From Carettochelys insculpta (Eukaryota > Chordata > Testudines > Carettochelyidae): a DNA stretch of 64,000 nucleotides. Shown here piece by piece: positions 27,201 through 39,200 of the stretch (positions are counted from its first letter, which is position 1; every line of letters starts with the position of its first letter). The notes beneath the pieces are model-generated. The model was given only the letters and a program-made list of their open reading frames with translations, ran no database searches and had not been told where the DNA came from. Both the position numbers and the translations under genes were made by a program. Location: NCBI RefSeq assembly GCF_033958435.1, contig NC_134152.1:24464001-24528000 (forward strand). Direction: 5' to 3'.

Positions 27201-30200
27201 CTGGCTGGGACCACCTTCACCCTTCCTGGGGTTTGAACCGTTGGACTATTATGCAAAATCGCTCTCTCCAGTGTCTCGACGATCTCCCTCCCCCAGACGC
27301 AGAGGGTATGCACCAAGGGAGTGGTCTAGGTCACCTTCCCAAGAACAGTGCCTATACTGCCATGGTCGCCCCTACCACGCGGGGCATAGACACCATCGGC
27401 AATCTACTAGGGAAAGATCCCCACAGACGATCTCGTACCCCTGAGGGCAATTGCGACCGGGGACAGAGACTCAAGCATCTCAGGGGGGACTGGTTATGGA
27501 ACCCCGAGATTTTCCCTCGCGAACCTCTAGTGAGAGGGTGTACCATCACCAGCAGGAACTGGAAGGGTCCAGAGAGACGTACCCCAGCGGTTCCTCGCTC
27601 TCCTCCCCGGACGAGGCTACGGCCCCGGGGGACGTCCATCCTCCGGATGATCTCAAACAGTTTCAAGAGCTGTTTAAGAGGGTGGCCTTCACGCAAGGCA
27701 TCCAGACAGCAGAGGTGCAAGAGAAACACCATAAGCTCCTCAAAAATTTGAGACCTCCGGCCTCCTCCAGAGTAGCAATACCGCTTGATGAAGCGATCTT
27801 AGAGTCCGCCACTACGATATGGCAGACCCCTGCGACTACTCCGCCTGTCCAAAAGAGAGCGGATAAGAAATACTTCGTGCCGGCGAAGGGCATGGAGTTC
27901 CTGTTCAGCCACCCACAGCCAAATTCCTTGGTGGTGGAGTCGTCGCAACAAAGATCAAAGACATCTCAATTCAGGACAGGGGGAACAGACAAAGATGCCA
28001 AGAAGCTAGAGCTGTTCGGCAGAAAGGTCTACTCCTCCTCCACTTTAACGTTGCGAATGGCAAATTACGCAGCGCACTTAGCAAACCATAATTTCGACAA
28101 CTATTCCAGGTTAACCTCCCTCATGGACTCGCTTCCAGAGGACAAAAAGCCGGTGCTCAAGGCCATAGTGCAAGAAGGCTACGTGGCCTCGAGGACGGGA
28201 GTTCAGATCGCCCTGGACGTTGCAGACACAGCAGCACGTTCCACAGCAACGGCAGTGGTGATGCGAAGGGAGTCCTGGCTCCAGACTTCGGGTATACCGA
28301 GGGATCTGCAGGCGAAGATAGTTGACCTTCCCTTCGACTCGCAGAAGCTGTTTGCTGAATCATCTGACTCGGTCCTTCATTCCAGTAAAGATTCAAGAGC
28401 CACTCTCAGGACCCTGGGGATTTACACCCCTCCATACACAAAGAAAAGGTACTACCTTCAACAAAGACGGTACCAGTACCAGCAACAGCGCCCCCAGTAC
28501 CACAGGGGTTACGAGCAAGGGCGACATCAACAGCACCAGCAGTACAGAACTCCCAGGCGACGTTCCCAACAGAGCCGTGCGTCCTCGGGGCGGGGCCAAA
28601 GGCCACAAGTTTGACATACAGATCCAGGGCTGCGCCATCACTACCATCGCACAAGGTCATCCGAAGCGACTATTCCACCATCGCCTCCGACCATTCTACG
28701 ACCAGTGGCAAAGGATCACCACAGACAAATGGGTGCTGGAGATCATAGCCACGGGGTACGCCATCCCCTTCCAGTCGCTCCCACCGTCACGACCTCCACC
28801 CAAGCCCCACCTCCAGGATGCCTCCCATGTAGCGAGGCTCAGGCAGGAGGTGGACCATCTCATGCTCATAGGGGCAGTGGAAAGAGTGCCGGAGCAACTG
28901 CAAGGGAAAGGGTTCTACTCCAGGTACTTCCTCACGGAGAAAAAGACAGGAGGCTGGAGGCCCATCTTAGACCTTTGCGGCCTCAACAGGTACCTGCGCA
29001 AGCAACGTTTTCGGATGACCACAGTCGTCTCCATCCTTACAGCACTGGACGATGGAGACTGGTTCGCAGCCCTCGATTTACAAGACGCGTACTTCCACAT
29101 AACTATCCATCCGGCTCACCGGCGATTCCTCCGGTTCATGGTAGGCAACGAACACTTCCAATACAAGGTCCTACCGTTTGGCCTCTCCTCAGCCCCCAGA
29201 GTCTTCACCAAGACCTTGGCAGTGGTGTCAGCCTACCTGCACAGACAGGGGGTATTTCTTTTCCCGTATCTGGACGACTGCCTGCTCAAAGGGGCCTCGA
29301 AGGGGGAGGTTCTGCGCATGATACGTGTCACAGCAAACACGTTCTCTTCGCTCGGCCTGGTTATCAATCTGGCAAAATCGAAAATAGACCCCACACAGGA
29401 CATAGAGTTCATAGGGGCTCGCATAAACTCGGTTACAGCGAGAGTATATCTACCAGAGGCTCGCTTTCGGGCCATCGGTTCCCTCGTGCAGGTCATCACC
29501 TTCAGCCCTACGGTGCCGGTCTTGACGTGCTTGCAGCTGCTGGGCCACATGGCAGTGGCGACGTTCGTAGTACAGAACGCCAGCCAGGTTACACATGCGC
29601 AGCATGCAGCACTGGCTGGCGAGTGTATACAAACCGGCAGTACACACCGTTCACAGGGTGGTGTCGCCCACAGCCGGGGTGCGCAAATCCCTACAATGGT
29701 GGGTAAACCCTAGGAACCTGCTAACAGGGGTACCCTTCCACCAGCCGCAAATATCGGTTTTTCTCACTACAGATGCCTCCCTCATAGGGTGGGGAGCGCA
29801 CATGGGCGAAGAGGTGACTCGGGGACTGTGGTCACCCACAGAACAGTCACTACACATAAATATACTGGAGCTCAGAGCAGTGTTCAACGCCTGCAGACAC
29901 TTTCGAGACCACATACAAGGCAAAGTCATCGGGATCAGTACAGACAATACCTCCACCATGTTTTATATAAACAGGCAAGGAGGAGCTCGATCCCGTGCCT
30001 TATGCGCGGAAGCAATCCGCTTATGGAACTGGTGCATCGCCAACAATATAATCTTGAAAGCCTCATACTTGCCGGGTGCGCACAATGTGAAGGCAGACCA
30101 GCTGAGCAGGCGTTTTGCACTCACACACGAGTGGCAGATCCGTCCCGATCTGCTACGGCCGATTTTCCACGCATGGGGTTTTCCCCAAATAGACCTGTTT

Positions 30201-33200
30201 GCCACTCAGCACAACAAGAAGTGCCCACGATTCTGCTCCAGGGCAGGACTGGGATGGGGGTCCCTGGGGGACACGTTCACGATCCCATGGAGGGGCCCCC
30301 TGCTTTATGCGTTTCCTCCCACAGTGCTGATCCACAAAGTCTTGCAGAAAGCCAGGAGGGAAAGGGCCCGGATGATCCTAATAGTCCCAACGTGGGATCG
30401 ACAACAATGGTTCCCCCTACTCCTGCGCATGTCGGACCGTCCACCGATGCCTCTTCCGGTGGCGCTGGATCTGCTCACGCAAGCCCAGGGGTCCATAGTG
30501 CACCCGCACCCCCAAAGCCTGCGACTGCAAGCATGGTTAATCCATGGCTCAGCTCCCTAGAGAGCACATGCACAGTGGAAGTACAGCAAGTCCTAGAAAG
30601 TAGCAGGAGGACTTCCACCAGGAAGACCTACAAGCAAAAATGGACTCGCTTCACGGCTTGGTGTTCTACCAAACAGCTGGCCCCACTTTTGGTGCCTATA
30701 CCTACAATACTAGAGTATTTACTGGACCTCAAGAGAGGAGGACTCTCGCTATCCTCGTTGAAGGTCCACCTTGCCGCCATCTTGGCGTTCAGACATGAGG
30801 AGGAAGGGCACACGGTGTTCGCCCACCCTATGGTTACCAGGTTCCTCAAAGGGTTGGTAGACCTATACCCCCCTCGGAAACCGATTCCACCTTCGTGGAA
30901 CTTGGACCTGGTGCTTACCACGCTAATGGGACCACCGTTCGAGCCCTTGGCCACGGTTCCCCTCCGCCTCCTTACAATAAAGACGACCTTTCTTCTTGCA
31001 ATTACGTCAGCTCGTAGGGTGAGCGAGCTCGCGGCAGTCATGGCAACGCCACCCTGCACTGTTTTTTCCAAGGAGGCGGTAACCATACGGCTGCATCCAG
31101 CCTTTGTTCCCAAAGTTTCTTCCGAGTTTCACATTAACGAACCTCTTGTTCTACCCTCGTTTTATCCAAAGCCTCATAACTCCAACGAAGAGGCGCGCCT
31201 ACACCTCCTGGACGTGAGGAGGGCGCTAGCCTTCTACGTAGACAGGACCAAGTCCTTCCGGAAAACGGATAGACTCCTAGTCTCCTTCACTCCCAAATCG
31301 AAAGGAGAAGGTCTCTCCTCGCAGAGAATCTCAAAGCACGTTGTATCCTGCATAAAAAATGTGCTACGAGCTCAAAAAGACTCCTTTATCGGCCACTCCC
31401 AGGGCTCATTCCACTAGGGCGGTGGCGGCATCAACAGCCTTTTTCAAGGGCGTTGCGTTAAAAGACATTTGCAGAGTGGCGACCTGGTCATCCTATGACA
31501 CCTTCGCCAAACATTACGCCCTTCACAGAGTATTCCAAGAGGATACCCGTCTCTCTGCAGTGGTCCTCTCGGGGACAAGCTGCACATAATCCGATTACCC
31601 ACCTCCTATCTTGGGTTACTGCTGGGTAGTCACCTATTGTGGAGCACCCACGGGGACACTCGAAGAAGAAAGAGAAGTTACTCACCGTAGTAACGGTGGT
31701 TCTTCGAGATGTGTCCCCGTGGGTGCTCCACTACCCGCCCATCCTCCCCGCTTTGGATCTCTGTTAGTGTTTTGCAGGGGCACCCGAGGTGGTTGGTTGA
31801 GGAACTGGAGGGGACCGGATCGCGCACATGGCCAGGAGCGCGCAAGGGAGTGGCGCGCGCCGGTGCATGCGCGGTCCGGCAGAAACTGCTTGGAAGATCC
31901 GATCTGCGGCACCGGGCAAGCCCGACACCTATTGTGGAGCACCCACGGGGACACATCTCGAAGAACCACCGTTACTACGGTGAGTAACTTCTCTATCCCT
32001 GACCATCTTGACTAACTGCCATTGATGGGCTTTTCCTTCATGAATATATGGAATTCTTTTATGAACCAAGTTTCCACAGGTTGACTGTGTTTTGTTATAA
32101 ACCCTCTACCTACTATTGTTGGGTGACCGCTTGTTTTTTTTCTTGACACCTTTATTGATTTTATAGGCCTTCATCATATCTTCTCTGAGTTGTCTTTTTT
32201 CTCTAATATGAGCTGTCCCAATCATCTTAATTTCTCTTCATATGGAAGCTGTTTCATTCCCCATAATTATTTTTGTTGCCATCCTCTGTACTACATTCTG
32301 TTCTAATATCTTTTTGAGATGGGGGGAGTCCAGAACTGCAAGCTGTATTCATGGTACAGGTATACCAAGGTTTTATATAGTGGCGTTAGCTATTAAACTT
32401 CTTGTCTTTTAATGATTTTAAGCATCCGTAGCTTTATTTATTTATTTAATTCCAGCAGAACATTCATTCTAGGGCTATAAATACTTTGGTTATGGGCTTT
32501 TTTTAACTTTTAGAAAGCATGTCCTTGTGTCAAGCCATTTTTTCAGTAGTGTGAGAATGGGAAAAAAATGGTGCAGAGAATGGATTAAATGTACTTTGAA
32601 CATGCCGTTTCTCCTTGTTTCAAGATGAATTGAGAAAATTAATCATGTCCCTCTTTTTTTTTTTTTTTTTTTTTTTTGTTAATGCAGACACCTACTCTCC
32701 GGGAGAAGTCCATTTTGCTAGTGAAAATGATGACCTACATTGAAAAGCGTTTTCCAGAAGACCTTGAATTAAATGCCCAGTTCTTAGACCTTGTTAACTA
32801 TGTCTATAGGTAATTATAGCAATTAATCAAGTATTGCAGCTTATTGGGTCATAATTTGTACCATATATGACCTTTATAACATGCCATCCATCTTCTAGGG
32901 GTAAATTAGGTTTGTTGTAAAATGCACAATCAGTTCATTTCACTGAGGCTAAGTGACTGTATTTGCATATTCACATCAGAACTTCAGACACATCCTTTTG
33001 CAGCCGTTGGCCCACAGAAAAGGGAAGGGGACTCTGGCATCTACATAGTTGAGCTCGTTGTAGGGATAGTATTGACTACTAGTGCAGCATCCCTCTTTCT
33101 GCTTTGTATGATGGTTTTCTCCCACTTATTGTAATGAATATTTTTCTAGTTGGCCACATTTTTGGATCTTCTAGCCCAGTATAGAAAAACACTTACAATA

Positions 33201-36200
33201 ATTGCCTCAGTAGAAGATAGTATGTTCACATCTAGTAAGTTCTCATGGGCTCTAAGGAGTTTTGAACTTTAAACCTATGCCTTAACTCAGCCATTCACAG
33301 CCAGCCTGTGGAGTAGTAGCAATGGTGCAAACCCTTAAATATTGAAAAGGGAAGAGGCAGTTTGCATGAGGAGCGCTTACCTGGTTATTTCAAGCAGAAA
33401 TAAGCTCCCCCAGGGGAAATCACAGATTACCTTGTCCAAAGTAGAAATGTGCATGTTAGTGGCCACACTCATAATGGAAATCAGAGCTACTTCCCAGTAA
33501 AGACAAAGTTTGACACTAAATCTTCACTTTTCTGCTGGTTACAGAGATGTTTTGTGTCACTTACAAATATTTTCTTACATGATCTTCTGAAACTTCTGTC
33601 CCTATATAGTAATAGAGAGAAAGCTGTGCTAGTATATATACTATCAAAACAAAAAAGCAGTCAAGTAGCACTTTAAAGACTAACAAAATAATTTATTTGG
33701 TGAGCTTTCGTGGGACAGACCCACTTCTTCAGACCATAACCATACCAGAACAGACTCAATATTTAAGGCACAGAGAACCAAAAACAGTAATCAAGGTGGA
33801 CAAATCAGAAAAAAAATTTATCAAGTTGAGCAAATTAGAGAGTAGAGGGGCAGAAAGGTGGGGGGGAAATCAAGAATTAAATTAAGCCAAGTATGCAAAC
33901 GAGCCCCATAGTGACCCAGAAAATTCACAGTATTGTCTCCAGTGACTAGCATTCAATACATGCAAACTAGAAATTTGTGTAAGGAGTTTTAAAAGTTGTT
34001 TGCATAGCCACTGTGGAACAGGTGTGATCGTGGTTACACCACCCAAAATTGCAGCTTGCTCCATCTTGACAATATACTCATAGAGAAACAGTTGAAATAT
34101 TACATTACTCCTTTGAACTGTATAAATTAGGCTTGTAGAAAAGTTTTGTGCAAAGCTAATCCAGAGAGTTAGTGACCACTCATTGGGCATGGTGGGTCTC
34201 TTGGCCAGTGTATTATTTCGTTCCTGAGATTTTCATCCATGTTAGATGTTCTCAAAGGATTTTTGAAAGCTTGTGCTGTTTTTTTAGAAGTAGACAAAGC
34301 CTCACTTGATTCTGGATATTAATCATCATTCAGAAACCCTTAAAATGAAAGAAAATACCTTCTTGTAAGTGACTGTTTCAAAGGCCTATATATTATTAAT
34401 TGCTTATGTATTCTTCTTAGAGATGAGAATCTTTCTGGCAGTGAGCTCACTGCTAAACTCGAGCCTGCATTCCTTTCGGGGCTGCGTTGTGCTCAGCCGC
34501 TGATCCGAGCCAAATTTTTTGAGGTCTTTGACAATTCTATGAAGCGTCGTGTCTATGAGCGTCTACTTTATGTAACTTGTTCTCAAAACTGGGAAGCAAT
34601 GGGAAACCACTTTTGGATCAAACAGTGCCTTGAGGTAGGAAAATCATTTTTATGAGAACTGAATGTCAAGAGAAAATATTTCTTAAATTTCTTCCTTTGT
34701 AAGTGTGCAGATATGTTGTGTGGTGACATAGCTCTGTAAAACCCTCCATAACAAGGCTGCCATTTTAGATGCTGAGGACATTTTAAAATATGTAGTAATC
34801 TTTTAAATATTGAAAAGCCAATGTCTGGGTAATCTCTGCAACCATGTTCTTGAATCCAGTTGACAGAGACTCAGTGGCTATGATTTGAAGCTTTAAAGCT
34901 TCACTTTCTCTGAGAAAAGCCTAGTCAGTGTTCGGATTTTCTTTATGAAGAAAATGACTCTAATGAACAAAAAATGACTGGGGGAGAATCTTTTTAACCG
35001 ATTGAATCCCAAAAGAGAGTTGAGAATGGACGGTCAGAGCTGGTACTGAGAGAGGTTTTAAAGCGGGATTGCCTGGGGCTCAAAGTGGTTTCTTATCACT
35101 TTATCTAACACAGAACACAACTAATTCTCTAATTTCTTTGAAATGAGCTATATCAGAATTTGAATATTAAAAAAATCTAAGCATAAATCAGCCATTTTAT
35201 TAACTTCATAATCTTAGAAATATCAGAGCACCTTTCAGTGTGACAAGGAATCTTCTACATATCTTTTGTAGATAAGTGGAAAATTGTATACATTCTGTAG
35301 ATTTAAACATTATTTTAAAACAATATCCATAAAATACAGCACTTTAAAAGCAGAAAATTCCTGTTCCCTATGTGTCATTAAGGGTCTGTGAGCTTCTTTT
35401 CCTAAGATATAACAATGAATTTCCTGTTTGGAGTGATGATCAAATGACAACCCCAAAGTCATAAAAATGCACCACATTATCAGTGACAGAAGGTGGAAGT
35501 CCAGTTTGTTCCCTGAATACATATGGCATGAACTTCAAGCTTCTACCCCACAGATGAACCTCAGCTCTGACCTAGAAGCGGCACATCTATCAAAACTATG
35601 ATACTCAAGTCTCCATGTGCATTCAATCTTTAGTCCTTCTTATACTGCCAGTAAAGGTGTGGTTTAATGAACACATATTCATGTCCCTTACACATTAGGT
35701 AAACTGGCAGGCAACTTCAGTTGCCATCATAATTTCCTCATTGGCCCTTTCAATCTTGAATATAGACAGCAGAGAATTTGAGTTTCTTTTCTGTTAGGCT
35801 AAGTCTTTGTCTTTGTTCTTTTAAGATTTGTTTGAATTTATTTGTTTCAGAAACACAGGGGAGTTGAGGGGGGCAGATAACACAAACACAAAAATTACAG
35901 CATTCAGTAAATAAATTGAAAGGAACTAGTTGGCCCTTGGATTCTGCTCATGAGCTGGTAGGTAGGATTAATTGCTGTGATGAAAAGTCTAAAACATTGT
36001 CTAATTCAGGCCAGCTTGACATCCAAACTCACTTTCTAAAGAGAAGTTCAAGGTGTTAAACATTGTTCCCTCCATTCCCCATCACTGTTGATTTTGAAAA
36101 GGACAGACGAGGGAAAAAACAGGTGTCGTCAAAAAAAAAACAAAAAAACCAAGAATATGTGTTCTCAAATACATCACATCCCATGTGTTTAAAACCTTTG

Positions 36201-39200
36201 CCTTGTTTTTCATTTCTTAGCTCCTTTTGGCAGTGTGTGAAAGAAATACTACAATTGGCACGAGTTGTCAGGGAGCCATGCTTCCATCGATCACTAATGT
36301 AATCAACCTCGCTGACAGTCATGATCGGGCAGCATTTGCTATGGTAACGCATGTCAAACAAGAGCCGCGAGAAAGAGAAAACAGTGAATCCAAAGAAGAG
36401 GTAACATTTTATTTTACCGGAGATGATGATGTTGCTCCAAGCTCAGCTTATAGGGCGCTTCTCAAAGCTATTCTGAATTGTTGTCCATGTGTATAAAGTG
36501 ATATGTAGGGCTGTCCCAAATTCTTGGTCCGTTTTGGTCAATTTCATGGTCAGAAGATTTTCAAAAGAGTAAATTTCATTATTACAGGTATTTGAAATCT
36601 GAAATATCAGTGTTTGTAGCCGTAGGGATCCTGACCCAAAAAGGGAGTTATGGGTGGGGTCACAAAGTTATGGTAGGGTGGGGTAGCCACCTTCTGCACT
36701 GCTGCTGACAATGACACTGCCTTCAGAGCTGGAGTGCAGAGGCTGCTGGGTGGGAGCCCAGCTTTGAAGGCACAGCTGCTGCCAGCAGCTCCAAATTAAG
36801 GATAGCATGGTATGGTATCACCACCCTTACTTCTGTGCTGCTGTTGTCAGGGGGCTGCCTTCAGAGCTGGGTGCCTCCCAACAGCTGCTAATCTCCAACA
36901 TCTAGCTCTGAAGGCAGTCAGAAAGTATTGGTGTCAATATTGCACCCTCCTGCCATGCAAAATAACTTTGTGGACCCCACCCCAACTCCATTTTGGGTCA
37001 GGACCCTCAGTTTGGCAAACCTTAGTCATCTCTGTGAAATAGGTATAGCGAAGGGTAAAAGCACACAAGATGAGGTTTTACTGGGGAGGGGGGACCAGAA
37101 TTTAGTCTGTGATGTGTTTTTCATTTGTGTGAAATTGTACAAATTAAAAAAAAAAAAAAAAAAAAAAAGGAAAATAGTTAACAAAGCCAGAGATAAGTAG
37201 TAACATTTTTTTCTTGTTTGTTTAGAAATGAAGCAGTGGTAATTGTTTAATTGAAAGTACCAACGTTATATATGGCCTTTCTGTTGTATAGGATGTGGAG
37301 ATTGACATTGAATTGGCTCCAGGAGATCAGACGAGTACACCTAAAACCAAAGAACTTTCTGAGAAAGACATAGGCAATCAACTACACATGTTGACCAACA
37401 GGCATGACAAGTTTCTTGACTCTCTTCGAGAAGTGAAGGTTGGTACAGGTCATTGGTCACATTGCATGAAATCTGTGGCTGTCAGGTAATTAAAAACATT
37501 GATCATGTTTTTAAAAAAACGTTAATCATGTGGTTTATTGAGCTCTTATACAATAATAGAATATTTTGTCTATTTTTCACATTTTCAAATATCTTGATTT
37601 CATTTATAACATAAAATACAAAACGTGTAGTGTTCACTTTATATATACTTTTCATTGTAACTATTTGCTGTGTAAAACTAAATAGTATTTTTCAGTTTGC
37701 TTAATGCAAGTACCAGTAGTGCACTCTTTTTTTATTCTGAAGCTTGAAATTAAAAATGTGTGATTATATACAAAAACAACTGCTTCAAAAATAAAGCAAT
37801 GTGAAACTTTGGAGCCTACAGATCCACTGAGACCTACTTCTTGTTCAGCCAGTTGTAGGTAAATTTGGGGAATCTGGGAAAACCCTGCATTCAGATGGGT
37901 GAATTCAGGTGATTGGGCTCTTAAATTCAATACACCTAAGTTAAGGTTTTACCAGATGCACCTATTACATTTAGAATTGAACTAAATATTGATTGCATTT
38001 AGATAAGAAAGCTACTGCCACGAAAACACAAGAAGGGGTGAAATACATTGGTAGAGTGCGGTAAGAACATGAGCTCTTAATAATTTGAGAAGCGAATTGT
38101 TAGACGAGTTCTATTTTGTGATTCTCTGATCATATCAGTAGATCTAGCCAATTAGCCTGCTTGCTTAGTCTTGCCACAAAATAGTCAGAAACCCCACTGG
38201 TTACCATTTTTCTCTTCTCTTCTCTTCAGGGTTTTTTAATTTATCTGTAGCCTTTTGTTATAGTATGAATGGTTGTCTTAATAAACACAAATAGGATTAC
38301 ATTTATTTCAAAATAGTTTTCTCTTTTCCACCTCAGGGAAATTTTTGGAAAATTGTATTAGTCATGGAACACTTACGAAAGCAAATAACGAAATTGCTTG
38401 CTCACATCTTGGTGAAGTTTAGCTGCTGGACTGCATCATACAGTAATTCTTCCACCGTGCAAATTCATTTTCTTTTGCATCCCTAATTGTTTCTTTTTAT
38501 TTCTAGACTGGAGCGTTATTAAGTGCCTTTGTTCAGTTATGTCACATCTCTACACCGTTAGCAGAGAAGACTTGGATCCAGCTTTTCTCACGATTGTGGA
38601 AAATTTTGTCTGATAGACAGCAACATGTGAGAACCATTTTTAAGTCTTGTTCATTGTCGCTGGCATTTCAATAGATCATAATTTTCTGCCATAATTACTT
38701 GTTCCCTCATTTTAAAAACTATCCATTTCTAGTGTTTCCTCCAGCTATCTGTCTTAATTCTGGTTGTTTTTCGAAAGCGGGGGTGGTGGGGTGGTGGAAA
38801 TATATATAAAGACTCTTCGTGTTTCAAAGGGAATTATGCTTTTCATGTATTAACTGCTCTGTGAAAATTCCCTGCTCTGTATGGGACTAGTAAGAATTTA
38901 ATTACTACTTCAGCGTTGGAATGATCTGAATGAAATAGTCACAGTTCCTGTTGTTTAATTCCAGGCTCTTGCAGGTGAAATAAGCCCTTTCTTGTGCAGT
39001 GGTAGCCACCAAGTGCAGCGAGACTGCCAGCCAAGTGCATTGAACTGTTTTGTGGAAGCAATGTCACAGTGTGTTCCTCCCATTCCCATCAGACCCTGCG
39101 TACTCAAGTACTTGGGTAAAACTCACAACTTGTGGTTCCGTTCTACATTGATGCTGGAACATCAAGCCTTTGAAAAAGGTTTGAGTCTTCAGATTAAACC

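Larger units (their letters stand above)
25878..31988 (+). mobile_element. DIRS-type tyrosine-recombinase retrotransposon, copy A
   Basis: About 6.1 kb, GC-rich against an AT-rich host. Order: left inverted repeat, leader, gag-like ORF, pol ORF (reverse transcriptase, RNase H, methyltransferase-like domain), tyrosine recombinase, internal complementary region, right inverted repeat. There is no LTR, no DDE integrase and no protease. This is the defining plan of DIRS elements, which replicate through a circle joined by a tyrosine recombinase. Copy A is full length but carries at least five coding lesions: stops at 26421 and 27442, an 11-base loss near 26688, a 4-base gain near 29585 and a 1-base gain near 31358. 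It therefore cannot move on its own. It lies in the sense orientation within a TRRAP intron and inside an older CR1. Confidence 0.92.
24398..32687 (+). other. TRRAP intron e17-e18 (8.3 kb)
   Basis: Most of this intron is mobile DNA: a PLE fragment (about 24900-25610), a CR1 (25679-25877 and 31995-32500) and DIRS copy A inserted within that CR1. The first 500 bases are plain AT-rich intron. Confidence 0.8.

Noticed and set aside
29570..29600. Programmed frameshift between RT and RNase H
   Set aside because: Copy B is in one frame here; copy A has a private 4-base duplication.
27451..31417. Host protein-coding genes in the GC-rich block at 26-32 kb
   Set aside because: All long frames match parts of a DIRS element and recur, damaged, at 56-61 kb.
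25878..31988. Endogenous retrovirus or LTR retrotransposon
   Set aside because: Inverted, not direct, terminal repeats; a tyrosine recombinase instead of DDE integrase; no protease or envelope.
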